NCBI GenBank assembly: GCA_029215795.1
Contig: JARDYH010000007.1
Location: 79,495,763 to 79,559,762 of the forward strand
Length of the DNA stretch: 64,000 nt
Source of the DNA: Anniella stebbinsi
Taxonomy: Eukaryota > Chordata > Lepidosauria > Squamata > Anniellidae
Direction: 5' to 3'
In this document: in pieces, positions 1 through 10,610 of the stretch
How the letters are laid out: each line of letters begins with the position of its first letter
How positions within the stretch are numbered: the first letter of the stretch is position 1
Program-made: the position numbers and the translations under genes
Notes under the pieces: model-generated
The model's database searches: none
Told to the model about the DNA's origin: nothing
What the model saw: the letters and a program-made list of their open reading frames with translations, nothing else

Positions 1-177
1 CCTCTTGCGGTGTCGGGACGTTCCTGGGACCATGGGAAGAATCGGTTTTCCCTGGGATCCCTTATCCCGGGGAAAACCTGTGCCCATCCCCCTGCTCCCT
101 GGAGTCCCTGTGCCTCATTTGCATTCACAGGAACCACCCAGGGACAGTCCTGGGTAAAAAGGCTGGTGTAGAAATGG
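1..177. mobile_element. Right part of a small non-autonomous DNA transposon, cut by the window edge
   Basis: The stretch ends in GGTGTAGAAATGGCC, which matches the right end of the element at 33251-33725 (GGTGTAGAAAAGGCC). Both are rich in CCTGGGA/TCCCGGG-like words. The left end lies outside the window. The superfamily is uncertain because no target-site duplication can be checked here. Confidence 0.5.
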
Positions 178-180
178 CCT

Positions 181-1838
181 ATGTCTGAAGGCTGGAGGCA
201 CCACTTGCTTCTATGCCCCCGGCAGCAAAAATCCTTGAGAGTTCCAGCTTGCGAAAATCTTGTGTTCAATGCTGAGCATTTAATCAAAACAGCAGCCTTC
301 CCCAATCCACTGTTCTCCAGATGTGTTTGGACTCCGACTCTTATTAGCCATGCAGGATGGGGATGATTGGAATTGTATCCAACACATTTGGAAGGCACCA
401 GGTCAGGGAAGGGGTGAGGAAATCCGTGGTCCTTGGACTCTACCCACCATCAGCCCCAGCTAGCATGGCCAATGGTCAGGGATGATAGAAGCTGTAGTTT
501 GAAAACATCCAGAGAAACGCACAATCTCCAATCCTGAATTAAAGATTTAGTTGATTAATGTTTATGGAGGGGATTTAAAATTGATGGGTCTAAGACTGAA
601 GAGCACTTATGCTTATTTTTTTGAAAATGGCATTGGTGCTTATCAGATAAGGTAATAGGAAATTAGATACAATGAGCAGTAGCTTTTAAAAAATAAAATA
701 AAGAAATAAAGCATAGTTAGTCTGAAGACATATCATGCAGCAAACTGCTGCAGCCAAGCAGGTCTGGTTATTTCCTGGATGGATGATTAGGAACACATGA
801 AACAGCCTCATACTGAGGGGCTGTCTTGACGACAACGCATTGGCGATATAAGCCCCCAAAACCCCGCATTTGCACTCCTGCACGGCACACGACAACGATC
901 AAGTGTGGGGTTTGCATCCATCAATCAGAGGAGGGCAGGATATTGACCAAAAGTTGAAAATACTTGGCACATGCTCTGGTTCTAGATCTGTAATGAATTG
1001 TGCCCCTTTTGTTATCAAGCATGGTGCTATATGCGAGATGTGTGTGAGAGAAAAGTATTGGGCAGACCCTGTATTTGGTAAGGATATTGAACAGCGTTCC
1101 TCCTCCTGTTGCCCTCCCGATGTTTGAGATTACATGGGACATACTGACTTTCAATGATGGAAGTTGTAGTCCAATACCTTTGGAGGGCAAAAAAGCAGAA
1201 ATAGGTGGCCCTAATTTGTTCATCATCAGTTTTCCACAACGCACAGTCACCTCTGCATGTGATATTCTCCATCCTGTCCTCATGATTTATCTGTTTTGGG
1301 AGAATGAGAATTTCACTTGCACTTTCCGCTTCCTTAGGGAGGATGTGGCGTTAAGGCTTGTGACCTTTAACTCCCAATTCCCCTGCTTTTTGGTGCTTGG
1401 TTGAAAACTGTAGAGCCTTAACATTGTTTTGTAAACCATAGCTTTTTTGTTTAATGAATATATGTTATATATGTTCCAAAACACTACAGGACATGACCAC
1501 CACGAATGAATATATAAACCTTGCTGATCACAATTTCTCCAACACACTGTATATTATTATGCCAGATATGGTGGCTTAATATACCACTGTGTAACAATTT
1601 TAATGAATGGTCCCTAAGGATTATTGATACAGTTTTCTTTGAGTAAGTCATCCATGACTTGCATTTTGTTCTATTGCTATCTCCATGCAATCTTCCCATA
1701 TTATTTTCAATCCAGCTGACATATTTGTGTCTATTTCAATAAGATATTAAAACAATTTAGAGACTAATCCTTTTGTATTGACCAAATGTTCCAATAATTT
1801 ACTTTTGAATTTTGTGATACTTCTAGCCATATTTAATA
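181..1838. other. Mostly single-copy DNA with short MITE fragments
   Basis: No gene is supported. Short pieces of a common palindromic repeat (core 'gttgtagtccaacacatctggagg') occur near 345-420, 460-515 and 1140-1185. The rest is unremarkable AT-rich sequence. Open frames here are short, overlap on both strands and show no recognisable domain. Confidence 0.6.
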
Positions 1839-1940
1839 ATAATAATAATAATTATTATTTTTTTTTTATTTATTTATTTATTTCTAACCCGCCTCTCCCT
1901 CTGGATCGAGGCGGGGAACAACAATAAATATAAATTTGAC
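1836..1940 (-). mobile_element. LINE (L2/CR1 group) 3' end, antisense
   Basis: A run of AAT/ATTT repeats is followed by 'cccgcctctccctctggatcgaggcgggga'-type sequence. It is the reverse complement of the 3' end seen in sense at 46540-46622 (same GGCGG-containing terminus followed by a TTA tail). It is heavily 5'-truncated and carries no coding sequence. Confidence 0.75.
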
Positions 1941-2200
1941 TACTAACAGATCCAGAATAAGTTAATTTATTTGACAGAGAATCCAATTCATTTGCATTCC
2001 TGATGTTTTTCTTCTAATTTTACTATAGTGAACAGGGATTGATTTTTATAAAAATATCTCATTCTATAAAGTCCGTTTTGTTTCCGCTTTGCATATTGCT
2101 CTTGTTTAGCTACATGAGCAAAATTTGAATGTAACAGGAATGGAAGCAATGCAGATATTTTGAGGATGAATCTATATCTTCCAAATTTTTATGTATGGGA

Positions 2201-2242
2201 TGGGTAACATTCTTAAAGCAGTTTCTTTAAGAATGTTACCCA
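2201..2242. repeat. Perfect 18-bp hairpin with 6-nt spacer
   Basis: TGGGTAACATTCTTAAAG (2201-2218) is followed after six bases by its exact reverse complement (2225-2242). No flanking transposon ends are seen, and the arm sequence does not match the other families in the window. Confidence 0.85.
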
Positions 2243-2381
2243 TGTTACCTGAAAGCTGAATTCTATTTCAAGGAAATGTTTAGTGCTGGCATTCCAGTGG
2301 CAGACAGGTCAAAAGTCAAAAAGATGTGGGACCAAAATAAACAAAAATACCAGCATAATTTAGCTTTTACTGCCAGTAACC

Positions 2382-2835
2382 TAGGGTGTCCAGATGGCCC
2401 GGGGTTTCCCGGTCCTAACTTGGAAACCTAGGCCGATCCGGGGCAACCGGGGGGCAGCGGGGGAAAACTGGGGTGGCGGGGGGTCACGAGCCGCTGGCGG
2501 GAGGCGGGCAGCGCGAGGCACTTACCTGCTGGGGCGTCCGCTTCCCTCGGTGCTCGGAATCTACTGAGAAACAGGCTTCGCGGCCTGTCCCTCAGTAGTG
2601 TGCCGGGTGATGATGTCATCACCCGGCGTGTACTGAGAGACAGGCCAGGAAGCCTGTTTCTCAGTAGATTCTGAGCACCGGAGGGAAGCGGACGCCCAGG
2701 TAAGGAGCGTGGTGTGGTGAGGCGCAGTGTGGTGAGGGGGGGGGCGGCGCGGGCGTGCGGTGGGGGGTTGTTTTGGGTGGGGGGGGTGGCAGGGGGGGGG
2801 TCCGGGATTTTGATTGTCATAATCTGGTCACCCTA
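2382..2835 (+). mobile_element. GC-rich non-autonomous hAT-like element, 454 bp
   Basis: The ends are TAGGGTGTCCAGATGG and ATAATCTGGTCACCCTA, which form an imperfect terminal inverted repeat. A perfect 8-bp target-site duplication, cagtaacc, lies at 2374-2381 and 2836-2843; this length is typical of hAT transposons. The interior is CpG-rich and holds a long palindrome centred near 2609-2621 (GGGTGATGATGTCATCACCC). The arms share CTACTGAGAAACAGGCTT with its inverse. There is no transposase. It is almost the same as 48003-48458. Confidence 0.92.
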
Positions 2836-2903
2836 CAGTAACCAAGCCAGATTGAATCCAGTTCCCCTCCTCTTTTCTCTCTGGATTAACTGTTCAGTTC
2901 AAT

Positions 2904-3119
2904 GACCCTGTTCAGACAACATGCTAAGCCAAGGTGGTTAAGCATTTTGAGCTAAACATTATGGCTTAGCATGTTGTGTGAACCATGATTTAATGTGTCA
3001 TGTGAACCATTCCTAAACATGGTGGCTACATAACCATGGTTTAAACACACTCACTAACCATTTGCTGCAAAAGAGTTAGTGGACTAACCATGGCTTAGTG
3101 CGTCGTCCGAACAGGCCCA
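2904..3119. mobile_element. Palindromic MITE with CCTGTTCAGAC ends
   Basis: The left end 'ccctgttcagacaacatgctaagcca' type sequence is answered in inverse by 'tggcttagtgcgtcgtccgaacaggc' at 3090-3117. Internal 'aaccatggtt' words are also arranged as inverse copies. It is non-coding, and I could not fix a target-site duplication, so the superfamily is open. Confidence 0.7.
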
Positions 3120-3228
3120 ATCTTTATTTGCTTCAAACCAAGGGTCATCCCAAATCAGAATAGAAAAAAGGAGAAAATCCCCAACAAATCCCCAATAGGG
3201 AATCAATCAATAAATAGTATCCAGTATA

Positions 3229-3245
3229 TGTGTGTGTGTGTGTGT
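3229..3245. repeat. (TG)n microsatellite
   Basis: A short dinucleotide run of about eight TG units in otherwise single-copy AT-rich DNA. Confidence 0.9.
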
Positions 3246-3314
3246 AAGTTTAAAAGCAGCTATTGTAAATAATTAAACTTAGTACATAAACATATTTGCT
3301 CTAGCCAGCTAGAA

Positions 3315-3634
3315 TAGGGTGACCAGATAAAATCCAGGTCAGGGCTCCTGTAACTTTAACAGTTATAGAGAAAAGGGAATTTCAGCCAGTGTCATTTGTA
3401 TGCAATTAGTTCCTGGTGAAATTCCCTCCTCACCACAGCAGTTAAAGTTGCAGGGGCCCTGCCTTCTTTTGTATATGGTCACTCTAGTATAGTGCCTGCA
3501 ACTTTAACTGTTGTGATGAAGAGGGAATTTCACCAGGAAGTAATTGCATACTAATGACACTGGCTGAAATTCCCTTTTCTCTACAACTGTTAAAGTTACA
3601 GGAGCCCTGACCTGGATTTTATCTGGTCAGCCTA
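3315..3634 (+). mobile_element. 320-bp foldback hAT-like element, copy A
   Basis: The ends are TAGGGTGACCAGATAAAATC and its near-exact inverse. A perfect 8-bp target-site duplication, agctagaa, lies at 3307-3314 and 3635-3642. The left 173 bp (3315-3487) is itself a foldback unit ending in an internal terminus-like GGTCACTCTA. The remaining 147 bp is an inverted copy of that unit lacking its own tip. There is no coding capacity. Confidence 0.93.
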
Positions 3635-3642
3635 AGCTAGAA

Positions 3643-4500
3643 GCATACAAGTTTTCTCAAAATCTGACATCTCAGGACAAGAAAGGAAACAGGATAAAAA
3701 TCTCTTTCTGGGTGCCCTGTACAGTGGGCAGGACAACAAATAATGACAAATATCCTTCACATCTCCCTGTCTCCCACAAGATACAGTAATGTTGGTGCCA
3801 TGCTACTTCAAGGACCCCCCCCCCTTCCAAACAGATAGTGGGCATAAGTTGAAAATGCAGCTTGGTGAAAGGCTTTCTCAATAGAGGAAATGCAAGGCCA
3901 TGTAAATACTGTTGCAGAGTACAATTTACATTTATAGGCCTGTACCACAAGGAAAACCTGGTATGTGCTAGATTTCCCATATCCCAGTTACAATATTTGT
4001 TGAACCCCTTATCCCTGATCGACTTTCTTGATCCCTTCAAAATCAATGGTCCCCGATGTCTCAAAAGTGAGGTCATAATCTTTTGACAATGCTTCACATC
4101 TCTCTTTCCAACTTTTTGGGGTTAATTGCCTATTCCTCATCTGTCAAAGACCAAGTGTCAAGGAGGCTGTATTTTCTCCTCTTCCCTCCAGGTTCTGTCA
4201 TGGAGGAGGGGCCTCCGTTTGACAGGCAGATCCACAGACCCATTTGCCAAGCCCGCCAGATCACTATTACAGTCATCAATTTCTAGTAGGTATTTCATTC
4301 ACAGGAGAAACAGACAAGAGAATGGCCTTAATGGCCCAGATAATTCCCTCAAAATCAAACACAACACAAATTTGACATGCCAAATGCAATACCAATTCGA
4401 GTCTAATCCAGCTATTGTGATAGAAAGATTAGAATAGCTGGAATATATAAGAACCCAGAAAATCACTTCTGCAATTAATTTGTTTTCAATAAGTAGGGTA
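3643..4500. other. Single-copy DNA, nothing recognised
   Basis: A short C run lies at about 3817-3826. Overlapping open frames on both strands (3672-4097 minus, 3862-4437 plus) have no domain, repeat or splice pattern I can recognise, so I do not call a gene. Confidence 0.5.
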
Positions 4501-4502
4501 AA

Positions 4503-4556
4503 CTAATTAATCCCTCCCTCCCTCCCTCCTTTTTTTGTTTTTGTTTTTGTTTTTTG
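4503..4556. repeat. (CCCT)n followed by T-rich (TTTTTG)n
   Basis: A pyrimidine-rich simple repeat switches from CCCT units to TTTTTG units. It is a simple-sequence tract with no other feature. Confidence 0.85.
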
Positions 4557-4925
4557 CATTGGCCTAAAATTAAAGTTCTTTCCTGGTTCTAACGTTAATT
4601 AGTTATTGGATGCATTTGCAGAATTTGGCAGTGTAATTAGACTTTAGGAAAAGATCTGTTCTCTCTACTGCTGCTAATAGCAGAAAGATAAGCTTCCCGT
4701 CTAGACAAGATCTGCTTTGCATTCTTCATCTTTTAATTACATGTTTCATGTTAATTACATAGGAATAAAAAAGCAACCCATAGAACACAATGATGAATTC
4801 ATCCATATGCTACAGATATGCCAATTGCAATAAGGTGTTAGGTTGATTTAAAAAAAACCACTTCACCATAGAATTTACTGATTCAAGCTGCTTGCAGAAT
4901 ATTGGGGTTTGTACTAAATGTCAAA
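4557..4925. other. AT-rich single-copy block, candidate conserved non-coding element
   Basis: The block contains many TTAATTA/TAATTAC words (for example around 4590-4610, 4636-4642, 4730-4760) of the kind bound by homeodomain proteins, and no repeat. Conservation is an inference from texture only and has not been aligned. Confidence 0.35.
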
Positions 4926-4930
4926 CAAGG

Positions 4931-5149
4931 GCCAGTGTGGTATAGCAGTTAGAGTGTCAGACTGGGACTCAGGCGATCCAGGTTCTAGTTCCCACTCAGC
5001 CATGAAGCACACTGGGTGACTTGGGGCCAGTCACTCTCAGCCTAACCTCCCTCACAGGGTTGTTGTGAGGATAAAATGTGAGCTGCCTTGGGCTCCTTCC
5101 AAGTGGGAAAATCATTGGATAAAAATGTAATAAATAAATAAATAAATAA
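4931..5149 (+). mobile_element. tRNA-headed CORE-type SINE
   Basis: It starts with a degenerate tRNA-like promoter region (A-box-like 'tagcagttagagtg', B-box-like 'ggttctagttcc'). This is followed by 'tgggtgacttggggccagtcac' and 'cagggttgttgtgaggataaaatg' type sequence, which is the CORE segment shared with MIR-like SINEs. It ends in an (AAAT)n tail. This is the most complete copy in the window. Confidence 0.85.
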
Positions 5150-5247
5150 TCTCTATGTGTTCATAGTCCGTTGAGCGAAATATGAATGCCGGGTGATATC
5201 TGGTAATGCTCCTGGTCATGCAACTGCAAAGGGTCCTATTGTTGAAC

Positions 5248-5567
5248 TAGGCTGACCATATGAAAAAGAGGACAGGGCTTATGTAACTTTAACAGTTGTA
5301 GAGAAAAAGGAATTTCAGCCAGTGTCATTTGTATGCAATTAGTTCCTGGTGAAATTCCCTCTTCCTCACAACAGTTAAAGTTGCAGGGGCCCTGCCTTCT
5401 TTTGTATGTGGTCTCTCTAGTATAGTGCCTGCAACTTTAACTGGTGTGATGAAGAGGGAATTTCACCAGGAACTAATTGCATACAAATGACACTGGCTGA
5501 AGTTCCCTTTTCTCTACAACTGTGAAAGTTACATGAGCCCTGTCCTCCTTTTCATATGGTCAGCCTA
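5248..5567 (+). mobile_element. 320-bp foldback hAT-like element, copy B
   Basis: It has the same inverted-dimer structure as 3315-3634, with the end variant TAGGCTGACCATATGAAAA and its inverse. No clean 8-bp target-site duplication is visible (flanks tgttgaac and agtaaact), so one flank has probably mutated. Confidence 0.9.
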
Positions 5568-6684
5568 AGTAAACTTACCATCAAAATGGGGAAGGGCCAT
5601 GTCTCATTAGTAGCACCCATGGTTTGCATGCAAAAACTCCCAGGTTCAATCTTTGACATCTTCCAATCTCCCTCCCCTCCCTTAAAATGTGCCTTTTCAG
5701 ACAGATCCTTGTTATGACAGGTTAGTCTCTCTCTCATTCCTGCTGCATCAACGTCTCCTGTTTTAACTGACCACTAGATGGTACCCTTGGAATAGAAACA
5801 GGGAGATGCTGCCTTCAATGCGGATAAACACCGTCCCTCCTCCTCCTTCGCCAGCATCCCAGTGATTAGGCTTGACACTGACAATAATTAAGGATAACAC
5901 CATTTAGCCTTCTGTCATTTGTGCTAAATCAGTCATGTTTGATTTTTCTTTAACCTTTGCATCATACTCACAACCTTTCCTCCCCCCCCCTCGCTGCCCC
6001 CCAAACAGCCCGGCTTTCAATCTGAAATGTTTCCTTGTGGTACCAAATGAAAATTTCACAGCTGCCATGAATAAGAGCAATTGAAGCCTCCGGAATTGAT
6101 GGCTGTTTATTGATTCTTCTTTGACACGTTGTGTCAGATGTTTTCTCAGGGTAGCTGTGAATCGTACACTAAGGTGCATGTCCTCAAGGTGTTTGGAACG
6201 GCTCTGCTTTGTAGTTTCAGCATATTCCACTCCTCTTTCTTGTTAAGCTCAGGGTCAGCAAATGACTGACATAGCAATTCTACTGTGTGCCATTATTTAT
6301 CTTTTACAGTCATTCCAAAGAAGGGACCTCAGGCAATGGCATTAAGTGATCTGCTCAAGTCTTTCAAAGTAGACAGTGTCAGGTTTAGAGCAAGCAAATG
6401 AAGTTGCAACCCTGAAATCTGAATGAAGCTGTTGTACTCTTTTATGTCCAAATCATTAGAACGAAAGTCTCTACAAGAGTGCTTGCAAAATGATCAAACA
6501 TTACCATTATTAGTGAAAGCGTAAATTCAAAATTAGGTGCCTTATAAGTTATAAGTCAAGTCTAGTTAGCATGTAATCATCAAATAATGAAGCCTGGCTT
6601 TGTTCCAACACATTTAAATATTTTCATAATTCAAAGTGAGAAGAGCAAGAGGTAACTGATGATTTCTGGGCATGTGCATTCTGC
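5568..6684. other. Single-copy DNA with a candidate conserved block at about 5877-6240
   Basis: No repeat family is recognised. The part around 6015-6240 has balanced composition and retains isolated CpGs (for example 'cctccggaattg', 'gacacgttg'), unlike decayed transposon DNA. It could be a regulatory element. No exon with a convincing reading frame and splice sites is seen. Confidence 0.35.
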
Positions 6685-6891
6685 ATGACTATGTATCCAA
6701 ACTTCACCATCAAAAATTATAATGTACTGTGTCTTTTCCAGGATGATCATTCCCTAGGATGTGCATCATGCTTCCCAGTGAAGAAATGGCCTGAGAATTT
6801 CACCAAATTTCTCCAGGGGAAGGATAAATTCTCCAAAAATTTCTTACAGGTAAGCATCACCATTGCAAGGGTTGTAGAACAGGGTCTTTCC

Positions 6892-6908
6892 CCCCCCCCC
6901 CCCCCCCA
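6892..6908. repeat. Poly-C run
   Basis: A homopolymer of about 17 C. It may be a region of uncertain base count in the assembly. Confidence 0.9.
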
Positions 6909-7171
6909 AGGTTTTTTTTCTTTTGTGTGCACTACATCAACTGTGTGGGCAGCCTGGCCCCCATTTTGCATCTCCCACAATGCCCCATATGCTTAGCATC
7001 ACTCCAGGGCATTGAGGGGAGGGAATGCAGCCACCACAAAAAAACAAAATGGTGAAGAAAATGTGGTGAAAATTCTGAAAAGTGTTCTTTAATTTTTCTT
7101 CTTCGTTTCTTCTTCTTCTAAACCATCACTTGTCTGTTTGATATATTTCCTTTCTGGTCTTTTTGTTTACC

Positions 7172-7275
7172 TGTTTAAGTAATTAAGGCTGAAAGCTTAT
7201 ATCCACCTTCCCAAGGCTAAGCCCTTTCAAACTCAACAGGACTTACTTCTGAGTAGATAAGTATAGGACTGGGCT
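7172..7275. mobile_element. Fragment of a widespread amniote repeat ('acttctgagtaga' motif)
   Basis: 'caacaggacttacttctgagtagataagtata' type sequence is shared with about 38140-38180. It is a short non-coding piece and the family is not named with certainty. Confidence 0.5.
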
Positions 7276-7509
7276 GGATAGCTCCTTCTGTTCTTTCACC
7301 TCTCATTCACCTTTCCAATTTCTCTGTCTTTCCCTTTTGTTTTAAACATGCTATTCTTCTTCCAATTCTTCGTTAGGATTCCCACTCCTCTACAGTTGTT
7401 TTTTCATTCTTCCTTCATCTCCAAAATATCTGAGTCAAGTATTCTTCCCTGGGACCTCAGTTTTCCTTCTTCTAGGTCCCTTTGTGAATCTTCTGCATAG
7501 CCTGCTTGG

Positions 7510-8350
7510 TATCATATCTCAGCGCTAAACCAAGGGCTCTTTCCCATCTGTTTTTTCCTTGATATGTCTTCAGCTTTCGATGCTGTCTTCCATTCTCTGC
7601 TTCTTACTTCTCTTTGATCTTTGAAAAAAAGATACTCCTGACCTTTCTTGGTTCTACTCACATCTCACAAACTATTCTTTGAAAAGTTCCATTAATGGCT
7701 CTTTCAGCCTCAGGTTTCCCCTTGGTTGCTCTCCTCTCCCCAGGGCTCAATTCTCGGTCCCGTTCTTTTTAGTCTTTATACTCTTCCACTTGACAATCTG
7801 ATTTCACCTTTTGGCCTGCAAAAACATTATCATAATGATGATGTTCACCTCTGTCTTTGGGTATCCTATTCTCTTCCTTGGTTCTAATGAAGATCAGTCC
7901 AGCTGCCTTAGTGATCTTTCTGCTTGGATGATGAGTCATAATCTTAAACTCAATATGGAGCAGGCAGAATTTATTTTATTTTCTCTAAAACTTTCACTTT
8001 CACCTCTCTTCCTCCCCACCCCCGCCCTCTTAGTTGGTAACATCACAGTTTCCACACATTGAGAACCTGGACACCAGCTTTCTCAGATAATATTATTGCT
8101 CTATCTAAAGTCTGTCGCTTCTCCATCTATGGCATTGCTAAAACCCAGCATTCTTGATTTGAATAAAATCCTTATTCCGAGTTGCATTCTATCTGGTGCT
8201 GATTACTGTAGCATTGTGTTTATTGCCCTTTCCACTTAAACCTTTTGCCACTATTTCCAGCTCCTCTGTTTCTTTATTTTATCTTCCTTCATGCTATACT
8301 TCTGTGTATTTCTCTTCACTGGCTCCCACTGTTATCCCATCTTAAATTTA
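7510..8350 (+). pseudogene. Decayed L2-type LINE reverse transcriptase
   Basis: Conceptual translation in shifting frames shows reverse transcriptase landmarks in the right order. These are an A-motif-like DMSSAFDAVFHSLLL from 7561, the block SPQGSILGPVLFSLYTLPL around 7735-7795, and a degenerate catalytic box HNDDVHLCL near 7830-7856, where active LINEs have YADD. Sequence resembling the downstream thumb (LSAWMMSHNLKLN) follows. In-frame stops and frameshifts are frequent, so it is an old inactive copy. The motif set fits the L2/CR1 group of non-LTR retrotransposons. Confidence 0.8.
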
Positions 8351-8990
8351 AATAACTTCAGACTTTTCAGTTTTTCTATAGGACTGCCCTTTCCTAGCCA
8401 TTTTCATTGCTTTATCTCTGTTCTCCTCATTGGTGTCTCCATTCTTCCAATACCACATTTATTACTAAATTTCCCCTGATGTGTTTCTTATTTGATCTTT
8501 AGCCCTGGGCAGCTGTTCAGCCTGGTCATGGGAGGGCTAAAAATGGGGAGTGGACATGGGTTTCCACACAACCCCACTCACAAACAACCCTCTCCATTTC
8601 ATTCTTTACCTTCCTGCAATGAACAGAGAGATTGAAAGGGAGGTTTGATACATGTTCACTTGAATGCAAGTAGCCTCCATGCATTCTAGAACCCTGTTAA
8701 ATAGGGCCAGCCCTCCCATGAAGTAGGGTGAGGTGCCTATATCAAGTGGAAGAGTAGAAGGAGTGGGAAATTATGCTGCTCCCTTCCCTGCCCTGCCAGG
8801 AGGGCCTGCCACCACTACCATTTTTCCTCCACTGGTTGCTGTGGAGGGACCTGCCACAATGACAGAATGGCCAGCTGAGGGATGGGCGAATGAGTGATGG
8901 CTGAGGTCGTTGCTCACCTCGTGCCGATTCCCATCCTCATTTGTGATCACTGTTCCCTTTGCATGGACAGGAGACTTGTGGAAATCAAGA
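8351..8990. other. Single-copy DNA, nothing recognised
   Basis: It may include further decayed LINE sequence directly after the reverse transcriptase remnant. No gene or clear repeat is recognised. Confidence 0.4.
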
Positions 8991-9004
8991 AGCGACAGAA
9001 CAAG

Positions 9005-9130
9005 AGAATTGTGCAAATCTCCCCAAATTTGTGCAAATTTTCTAATTTGCACAAATTTCTGCCATGGACGAAAGCAGGACTGATGCAGTGTTCTGAGGGA
9101 ATTTGCACAAATTAGGAAATTTGTGCAAAC
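9005..9130. repeat. Repeated inverted ATTTGTGCAAAT/ATTTGCACAAAT words
   Basis: At least five copies of TTTGTGCAAA or its inverse TTTGCACAAA occur in 125 bp and form several alternative hairpins. A diluted version ('gtgcaaatctgtgcaaat') is seen near 39049-39062, which suggests a dispersed MITE-like family. Confidence 0.6.
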
Positions 9131-9454
9131 CGAACTGGGAATCGGGAATGAAATGAGTGAGGCAGCCATCCTATTTCCATACAACATGTCTCGTAATGAC
9201 ACTAGGTAATCAGGTAGCATCATTCACAGGAACTTTCCCTATCACACCCCAGCTTATTGTTTCCCCTTTTTCTAGCTAACTGGGGACACTTCAAAACAAA
9301 GCACAGGGCTTCAGCCACTCACCATTTTTATTTTCTAAGAATGGCTCTGAGGCCCATATGGAACCCAGAGGTAATCGGAGAAACAAAGATGGTGCTGTAG
9401 CTGATACTTTGCTATGCAGTATGCCTGCCTCTCTGTTAAAACATTTAAAAAAAT

Positions 9455-9500
9455 CAAGAAGAAGAAGAGGAGGAGGAGGAGGAGGAAGAAGAAGAAAGAG
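9455..9500. repeat. (GAA/GGA)n purine tract
   Basis: About 45 bp of uninterrupted purine triplets on the plus strand. This could form triplex DNA. Lysine/arginine- or leucine-rich open frames here are artefacts of the tract. Confidence 0.9.
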
Positions 9501-9689
9501 AAAGATCGGGGTGGTGGTGGGTGCCAAGGGAATTGGCCATGGGCAGATGTTGGGAACACCAGTATTATAATGACCAGCTGCACAAGGAAACAGAACCCTG
9601 GATCTTCCCAAGATAAGGCTAACACACTAACCATTATACTACGCTGTAATTATATGACACCTCACTGGCTCTCTGTATGAAAGTGAGAT

Positions 9690-10140
9690 GGTTTGTCATA
9701 AACACATCAGGAAAAAAGCAGTGTTTGGGCAAAGCGCAATGGATGTTCTAGAACCGATTTCAAATTGTAATTGCACGGGCAATGGAGCTGTGCAGGTTTT
9801 TCCTTGCCAATCAACATCTTATTCATTTTCCTCTGAACGGGATGCTGTCCCTACACTGTCTCTGCCATGTAGGGAGATTTTGAAATCGAGCATGCTGAGC
9901 TATTTTCGTATTATTGTTTTTGGCTGAGGGTAGTGCGCGAGGAATAAATATACCAGGCGTAAGTGGAAATTGTTAAGGCCTGCGGTAGCAATATCCCTGC
10001 CTAAGGCACCAATTTGCAGGCAATCCCGGGGTGCAGCATAGATGCTATTATAATAACGATCTATATTAATGATCATGATGAAAAAGCACACTGCTGAGAT
10101 TGTGGTTATACACCAAAGGATGCAAACGTACTGTGAGAAA
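9690..10140. other. Single-copy block with retained CpGs, candidate conserved element
   Basis: The block has high-complexity sequence with isolated CpGs ('aaagcgcaatgg', 'gtagtgcgcgagg', 'aataacgatc') in an AT-rich setting. It has no similarity to any repeat in the window and no convincing exon. Conservation is inferred, not measured. Confidence 0.35.
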
Positions 10141-10307
10141 CAATCCTACTTTTGGGGAAGTAGGGATTATAGAGAAGAAGGTCAGAAGTGATGTAACCAA
10201 GTGAGTTCTGTGACACAACTAGGTTCTGAATATTATTTATCAGGAACAGCAACTTATTAATTCAGAATAGGATTGGCTCCAGGGTTGTATGGCCTCCTTC
10301 ATCAGTG

Positions 10308-10508
10308 AACACAGGAATACAGGAAGCTGCCTTATACTGAGTCAGACTATTGATCCATGTAGCCCAATATCGTTGACAGTGACTGGAAGCAGCTCTCCAG
10401 GGCTTCAGGTGAGATTCTTTCCTTTCCCTACCTGGAGAAGCCGGGGACCAAACCTGGGACCTTGTGCATACAAAGCATGGGCTCTATCATACTGAGCTAT
10501 GGCCCCTC
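10308..10508. mobile_element. SINE-like element with antisense tRNA-like terminus
   Basis: 'gaagctgccttatactgagtcaga' type start and 'cctggagaagccggggaccaaacctggga...ctgagctatggcccc' type end match the split element at 46063-46711. The terminal part read on the minus strand resembles a tRNA head (GGGTTYRANNCC-like B box). It is non-coding. Confidence 0.65.
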
Positions 10509-10610
10509 TCCTGTGGCAGAACATAAGTAACCCATCATATTAAACATCAATATAATACAATGTTGAATGAAATCCAAGTCGAGGGCAAACTAATCCAGCA
10601 ACAATTTATC

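Noticed and set aside
4931..5000. tRNA gene
   Set aside because: The tRNA-like A and B boxes belong to a SINE head. No cloverleaf with paired acceptor stem is formed, and the sequence continues into the CORE segment and AAAT tail.
5248..5575. 8-bp target-site duplication for foldback copy B
   Set aside because: The flanks tgttgaac and agtaaact share too few positions in register to claim a duplication.
7510..8350. Functional reverse transcriptase gene
   Set aside because: The catalytic box is mutated to HNDD and several stops and frameshifts interrupt the frame.
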